NCBI GenBank assembly: GCA_030066475.1 | Contig: JASJBO010000185.1 | Location: 1 to 17,284, forward strand | DNA length: 17,284 nt | Reading direction: 5' to 3' | Source: Myxococcota bacterium | Lineage (GTDB): Bacteria; Myxococcota_A; UBA9160; PR03 | Part shown: one piece after another, positions 13,475 through 17,284 of the stretch | Numbering within the stretch: position 1 is the stretch's first letter | Layout: the number at the start of each line of letters is the position of its first letter | The notes under the pieces: model-generated | Database searches by the model: none | Seen by the model: only the letters and a program-made list of their open reading frames with translations | Told to the model about the DNA's origin: nothing | Made by a program: the position numbers and the translations under genes

Positions 13475-14089
13475 GTGAACGGCGCGACCACCCCGCCTTC
13501 GACCCGCGACGCCGACGACGCCGAGCTGATCGCGGGCCTGCGCGCCGGGAGCGATGCGGCCTTCGAGCGGCTGGTGCGCGAGCACAGCGGGCGCATGCTC
13601 GCGGTGGCGCGGCGTTTCCTGGGCGACAGCGAGGACGCCAACGACGCGGTGCAGGACGCGTTCGTCTCGGCGTTCCGCTCGGTCGACCGCTTCGAGGGCA
13701 GCGCCCGGCTGTCGACCTGGCTGCACCGGATCGTGGTGAACGCGGCGCTGATGAAGCTGCGCACGCGGCGGCGCAAGCCGGAGGAGCCGATCGACGACCT
13801 GCTCCCCGTCTTCCTGGCCGACGGCCACCAGGCGACGCCGGCCACGCCCTGGAAGCAGCAGGCCGAGCTCGAGAGCCGCGAGGTGCGCGGGCTGGTGCGC
13901 CGCATGATCGACCAGCTCCCCGACAGCTACCGGTACGTCGTCATGCTGCGCGACGTCGAAGGCCTCGATACCGCCGAGGCGGCGGAGCTTCTGGGCGTCA
14001 GCACGGGCGTCGTGAAGACGCGCCTGCACCGGGCGCGCCAGGCGCTCCGCACGCTGCTCGACCCCCACCTGCGCGGAGACGAGGCATGA
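13475..14089 (+). CDS. ECF-type RNA polymerase sigma factor
   Basis: A 204-residue sigma-70-family factor with only regions 2 and 4, the extracytoplasmic-function layout. Region 2 spans about 12-90: LIAGLRAGSDAAFERLV, the core-binding DANDAVQDAFVSAFRSV, and STWLHRIVVNAALMKLR, which contacts the -10. Region 4 spans about 140-195: LPDSYRYVVMLRDVEGLD, then the helix-turn-helix TAEAAELLGVSTGVVKTRLH. The start is ambiguous: GTG 13475 (chosen, leaderless) or ATG 13439 in the same frame behind a GGGGGA run. The latter would add 12 residues and overlap the divergent antiporter ORF. Its stop overlaps the anti-sigma ATG (ATGA, 14086-14089). The arrangement indicates that it drives its own operon, including arsS (inference). 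Confidence 0.93.
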   Translation: MNGATTPPSTRDADDAELIAGLRAGSDAAFERLVREHSGRMLAVARRFLGDSEDANDAVQDAFVSAFRSVDRFEGSARLSTWLHRIVVNAALMKLRTRRRKPEEPIDDLLPVFLADGHQATPATPWKQQAELESREVRGLVRRMIDQLPDSYRYVVMLRDVEGLDTAEAAELLGVSTGVVKTRLHRARQALRTLLDPHLRGDEA

Positions 14090-14337
14090 CCTGCCGCGAG
14101 TTCGTCGACTTCATCATGGCCTACCTCGACGAGGATCTGGACGGCGGCCGGCGCGCCGTGTTCGTCGGCCACATCGAAGAGTGTCCACCCTGCAAGGACT
14201 ACCTGGAGACCTACCGCGAGACGGTGCGACTGGGCGGCTGCCTGTGCGAGTCGGACGACCGCGGCGCGTCGCCCCCCGAGGACGCGCCCGAGGCGCTGAT
14301 CCAGGCGATCCTGGCGGCGCGGCAGTCGGGCTCCTAG
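14086..14337 (+). CDS. Zinc-finger (zf-HC2) anti-sigma factor, soluble, with extra Cys-X-Cys
   Basis: An 83-residue cytoplasmic protein of the ZAS/zf-HC2 type. The metal site is C3 with H29-x3-C33-x2-C36 (HIEECPPC), the usual His-Cys-Cys core that binds zinc and masks the partner sigma factor. It has no transmembrane helix, so it is a soluble anti-sigma factor rather than a membrane-tethered one. After the core it carries an additional C52-L-C54 pair in a flexible acidic tail. Vicinal thiols of this kind could bind As(III) or respond to oxidation; with arsS next door that is an attractive but untested idea. The ATG overlaps the sigma-factor stop, so the two are translationally coupled in near-equal amounts. 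Confidence 0.85.
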   Translation: MTCREFVDFIMAYLDEDLDGGRRAVFVGHIEECPPCKDYLETYRETVRLGGCLCESDDRGASPPEDAPEALIQAILAARQSGS

Positions 14338-14349
14338 ACCTTGAGCGCG

Positions 14350-15363
<1,014 letters not shown>

Positions 15364-15399
15364 AGGGGGCGGCATCGGAACGGGCGGAGGATGCCCGGG

Positions 15400-16158
15400 A
15401 TGGCCATGCAGATCGCGACCGACGACACCGAGACCGCCGCCCCGCGCCGCCTGCCGATCGGCAAGCTCCTGGGCGGCGTGGCGGTCCTGGCCGGCCTGGT
15501 CCTGCTCGGGCGCCTCGCCGGAGACGCGATCCCGGCCTTCCAGGACTGGGTGAAGGGCCTGGGCTTCTGGGCCCCCGCGGTGTTCATCGCCGGCTACGCC
15601 CTCGCGGTGGTCGCGTTCGCGCCGGCCTCCCTGCTGACGCTCGCGGCGGGGGCGACCTTCGGGGTGGTCTCGGGGACCGTCTACGTGTTCGTCGCCGCGG
15701 TGCTCGGCTCGTCGCTCGCCTTCCTGGTCGCGCGCTACGCGGCGCGGCCGCTGGTGGAGCGCCGCATCGCGGGCGACGCGCGCTTCGCGGCCATCGACCG
15801 CGCGGTGGGCGAGCAGGGGCGGCGCATCGTGCTGCTGCTGCGCCTCTCGCCCGTGTTCCCCTTCAACCTGCTCAACTACGCGCTGGGCGTCACCGGCGTG
15901 CGGCTGGTCGACTACGTGGTCGCATCGGTCGGGATGCTGCCGGGAACCCTGCTCTACGTGTACTCGGGCTCCCTGGCCGGCGAGGCCGTCGCCCTCGCCG
16001 GCGGCGCGGGCGGCGGGCGCGGCGCCGGCGAGTACGCGCTGCTCGGCGTCGGCCTGCTGGCCACCGTCGTCGTCACCGTCCTGGTCACCCGCATCGCCCG
16101 CCAGGCGCTGCGCGAGGCCACCGGCGACGACGCGCTCTCCGACCCCGACCACGCCTGA
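15400..16158 (+). CDS. TVP38/TMEM64 family (VTT-domain) membrane protein
   Basis: A 252-residue inner-membrane protein. A cytoplasmic N-terminus (about 1-20) is followed by roughly six hydrophobic segments. The VTT/SNARE-associated core reads FAPASLLTLAAGATFG and VLGSSLAFLVARYAARPLVE. It continues with the re-entrant-type RLSPVFPFNLLNYALGVTG and MLPGTLLYVYSGSL. Related DedA and TMEM64 proteins are proposed lipid scramblases or H+-linked transporters. VTT proteins are known neighbours of arsS, and a role in handling an arsenical or arsenosugar lipid is plausible but inferred. ATG 15400 is chosen because GGAGG (15386-15390) is 9 bases away. ATG 15391 abuts that site and 15406 is too far. It lies 36 bases after arsS on the same strand. 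Confidence 0.88.
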   Translation: MAMQIATDDTETAAPRRLPIGKLLGGVAVLAGLVLLGRLAGDAIPAFQDWVKGLGFWAPAVFIAGYALAVVAFAPASLLTLAAGATFGVVSGTVYVFVAAVLGSSLAFLVARYAARPLVERRIAGDARFAAIDRAVGEQGRRIVLLLRLSPVFPFNLLNYALGVTGVRLVDYVVASVGMLPGTLLYVYSGSLAGEAVALAGGAGGGRGAGEYALLGVGLLATVVVTVLVTRIARQALREATGDDALSDPDHA

Positions 16159-16204
16159 CCTCGACGCTCCCCCCGGCCTGGCGGCGCTGAGCCCCGCGCG
16201 GGCG

Positions 16205-16210
16205 TACAAT
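16205..16210 (+). promoter_or_regulatory. Candidate -10 element for the lone lipoprotein gene
   Basis: TACAAT matches five of six positions of the -10 consensus and sits 22 bases before the ATG at 16233, upstream of a GGAGG site at 16223-16227. No -35 hexamer is recognisable. Confidence 0.4.
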
Positions 16211-16232
16211 GGCGGGGCGAGCGGAGGACAGC

Positions 16233-16859
16233 ATGCACACCCGTCGGATCGCCGCGCTGTGCCTGGCGGCGCTGCTGGCCACGGCCGGCAGCTGCACGCT
16301 CCAGAGCGTCCGCATCAGGCTCCCGGTCGACGGCGCCGTCGTCGACGACGCGACGGTCCGGGCCGAGGTGCGCGTGGGGCGCAACTTCGTCCACGAGAGC
16401 GGCGTCGTACGCCTCGACGGGGTCGACCTGATCGCGGCCCTCGGCCTCACCCCGCCCTTCGCGGGCGAGGGCGGCGTGGTCACCGTCGGGACCGACACGG
16501 TCACGATCTCGAGCTTCGACTACCTGATCCAGACCGGCGTGCCGACGATCATCGACTTCGAGTTCAGCGGCCTCTCGCCCGGCACGCACGATCTGGAGGC
16601 CGAGGCCGAGAAGGCGGCCAGCGGAGAGCTGGTGACCCGGAACGCCGCGCTCGAGATCGTGCTGCCCTTCACGCTGGAAGCCGATCTCGTCGCCGCCGCC
16701 GGCCAGCCCGGCGGCGCAGAGAGCGCCGGCAGCGAGGGCACTCTCGTCAACGCGTCGCTGGGCGACCCGATCGCGGGCGCCCCGGTCGCCCTGTCGGGCG
16801 GCAGCGAGCTGCGCGAGGGCTTCGTGCCCGCCGCCGAGGCCCGCATCGCCACGCCGTAG
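16233..16859 (+). CDS. Predicted lipoprotein of unknown function
   Basis: A 208-residue exported protein. The leader MHTRRIAALCLAALLATAGSC fits a lipoprotein signal with acylated C21, although the lipobox has Ala rather than Leu at -3. The mature part begins with a beta-rich, Ig/CARDB-like stretch (VRIRLPVDGAVVDDATVRAE, then FSGLSPGTHDLEAEAE). It ends in a short module ALSGGSELREGFVPA that resembles the small C-terminal SGG...L..GF element seen in assorted bacterial surface proteins. No enzyme motif or named family was recognised. ATG 16233 is preferred over an in-frame ATG at 16209 because GGAGG lies 5 bases upstream and the signal peptide then starts normally. It has its own promoter candidate and ends convergently with the NnrU gene. 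Confidence 0.75.
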   Translation: MHTRRIAALCLAALLATAGSCTLQSVRIRLPVDGAVVDDATVRAEVRVGRNFVHESGVVRLDGVDLIAALGLTPPFAGEGGVVTVGTDTVTISSFDYLIQTGVPTIIDFEFSGLSPGTHDLEAEAEKAASGELVTRNAALEIVLPFTLEADLVAAAGQPGGAESAGSEGTLVNASLGDPIAGAPVALSGGSELREGFVPAAEARIATP

Positions 16860-16864
16860 CTGAG

Positions 16865-17284
16865 CTAATAGAACAGCGGGCCGTGCAGCCAGCGCAGACC
16901 GGTGGCCAGCCCGATCCCCAGCGCCACGGCCAGCGGGGGCAGCTCGCGCAGGGCGCGGCCGACCTGCCCGCCGGCGAACGGGAGGAACGGGGTGGCCTCG
17001 TGCCAGGCGCGATAGCCGGGCCCCTCGGTGGCGAGCTTGCGGCGATCCTGGTGCCAGCAGCCGATCAGCGCGAACACCGGGAAGCCCGCCCAGAACACCA
17101 CGTCCGACAGGAAGCCGTTCACGGGCAGGTGGAGCAGGCCCATCAGGCCTACCCCCATGAAGATGCCGTGCCGCGTGATGCGGTGCGCACCGCGCACCTC
17201 GATCCGCTCGGGCAGCTCCGCGCCCATGCCGCCCGTCATGGCGGGGCTCGGCTGGAGGCCGCCCGCCGCCACCAGCGTCCAGGC
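16865..17284 (-). CDS. NnrU-family integral membrane protein (N-terminus cut off by window edge)
   Basis: The last 139 residues of a membrane protein; the frame stays open through base 17284, so the start lies outside. Visible segments match NnrU: WTLVAAGGLQPSP, then RGAHRITRHGIFMGVGL with the conserved RITRH, a helix GLLHLPVNGFLSD, and ALIGCWHQDRRK with the DRR/K loop. A final helix ends near LRWLHGPLFY. NnrU was named from denitrification loci; its plant relative Z-ISO is a haem-dependent carotene isomerase, so the histidines here may bind haem (family inference). No denitrification or carotenoid gene is in the window. An internal GTG at 17272 could start translation, but it would remove family-conserved sequence. 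Confidence 0.85.
   Translation of the reverse strand, partial: AWTLVAAGGLQPSPAMTGGMGAELPERIEVRGAHRITRHGIFMGVGLMGLLHLPVNGFLSDVVFWAGFPVFALIGCWHQDRRKLATEGPGYRAWHEATPFLPFAGGQVGRALRELPPLAVALGIGLATGLRWLHGPLFY

Noticed and set aside
10106..14089. A very long open frame on the plus strand across the antiporter genes
   Set aside because: Its product is Ser/Arg/Gln-rich low-complexity sequence without domains until it enters the true sigma-factor frame near 13475; it is antisense to two well-conserved transporters and reflects high GC content.
17272..17274. Internal GTG as the start of the NnrU gene
   Set aside because: The frame continues open to the window edge with family-like residues (AWTL before VAAGG), so the gene most likely starts outside.

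Overview
The window looks like a piece of a very GC-rich (roughly 70% by eye) Gram-negative chromosome. Lipoproteins, a PEP-CTERM (exosortase-type) surface protein, a YadA-head-like beta-roll protein and an arsenosugar radical SAM enzyme point to a former-deltaproteobacterial lineage such as Myxococcota or a neighbour. That placement is inference; no rRNA or taxonomic marker is present. Coding density is high: no gene-free stretch exceeds 300 bases, and the longest (5871-6105, between two divergent genes) holds only candidate promoters and ribosome binding sites. No tRNA, rRNA, CRISPR array, transposase, integrase or phage gene was seen.

Layout, left to right. (1) 1-425, minus: truncated NarL/FixJ-type response regulator, divergent from (2) 528-1133, plus: YfcG/Nu-like glutathione transferase. 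(3) 1261-2112, plus: secreted spondin-domain protein with a C-terminal PEP-CTERM signal. Its Shine-Dalgarno lies in a predicted hairpin and its 3' end carries a duplicated GC-rich repeat. (4) 2157-3098, minus: AraC-family regulator. (5) 5870-3212, minus: three genes in order GH13 branching-enzyme-like glycosidase, lipoprotein A, lipoprotein B. Each junction is a 4-bp GTGA stop/start overlap. (6) 6106-7314, plus: exported protein with a coiled coil and YadA-head-like repeats. (7) 13447-7308, minus: a four-gene ion-transport cluster in order KefB/C-like CPA2 antiporter, CPA1 antiporter with a TrkA-N-like tail, Cache-HAMP membrane sensor without an output domain, and CaCA-type Ca2+/cation exchanger. 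(8) 13475-16158, plus: ECF sigma factor, zinc-finger anti-sigma factor, ArsS radical SAM protein and TVP38/TMEM64 membrane protein. (9) 16233-16859, plus: lone lipoprotein of unknown function. (10) 16865-17284, minus: NnrU-family membrane protein running off the right edge.

How the genes work together. Translational coupling is common: GTGA at 3918-3921 and 3529-3532, ATGA at 8285-8288 and 14086-14089. Two groups look like functional units. The first is the cation cluster, where two H+-coupled monovalent-cation antiporters, a periplasmic sensor and a Ca2+/cation exchanger are arranged head to tail. This suggests coordinated cation/pH homeostasis, with the sensor possibly acting directly on a transporter. 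The second is the sigma/anti-sigma/ArsS/VTT unit, which suggests an ECF-controlled arsenic-metabolism operon. The anti-sigma factor carries an extra Cys-X-Cys pair that could sense trivalent arsenic or another thiol-reactive signal (inference). The two units diverge from one intergenic region at about 13390-13475. Promoter calls rest on -10-like hexamers without convincing -35 boxes and are low confidence.
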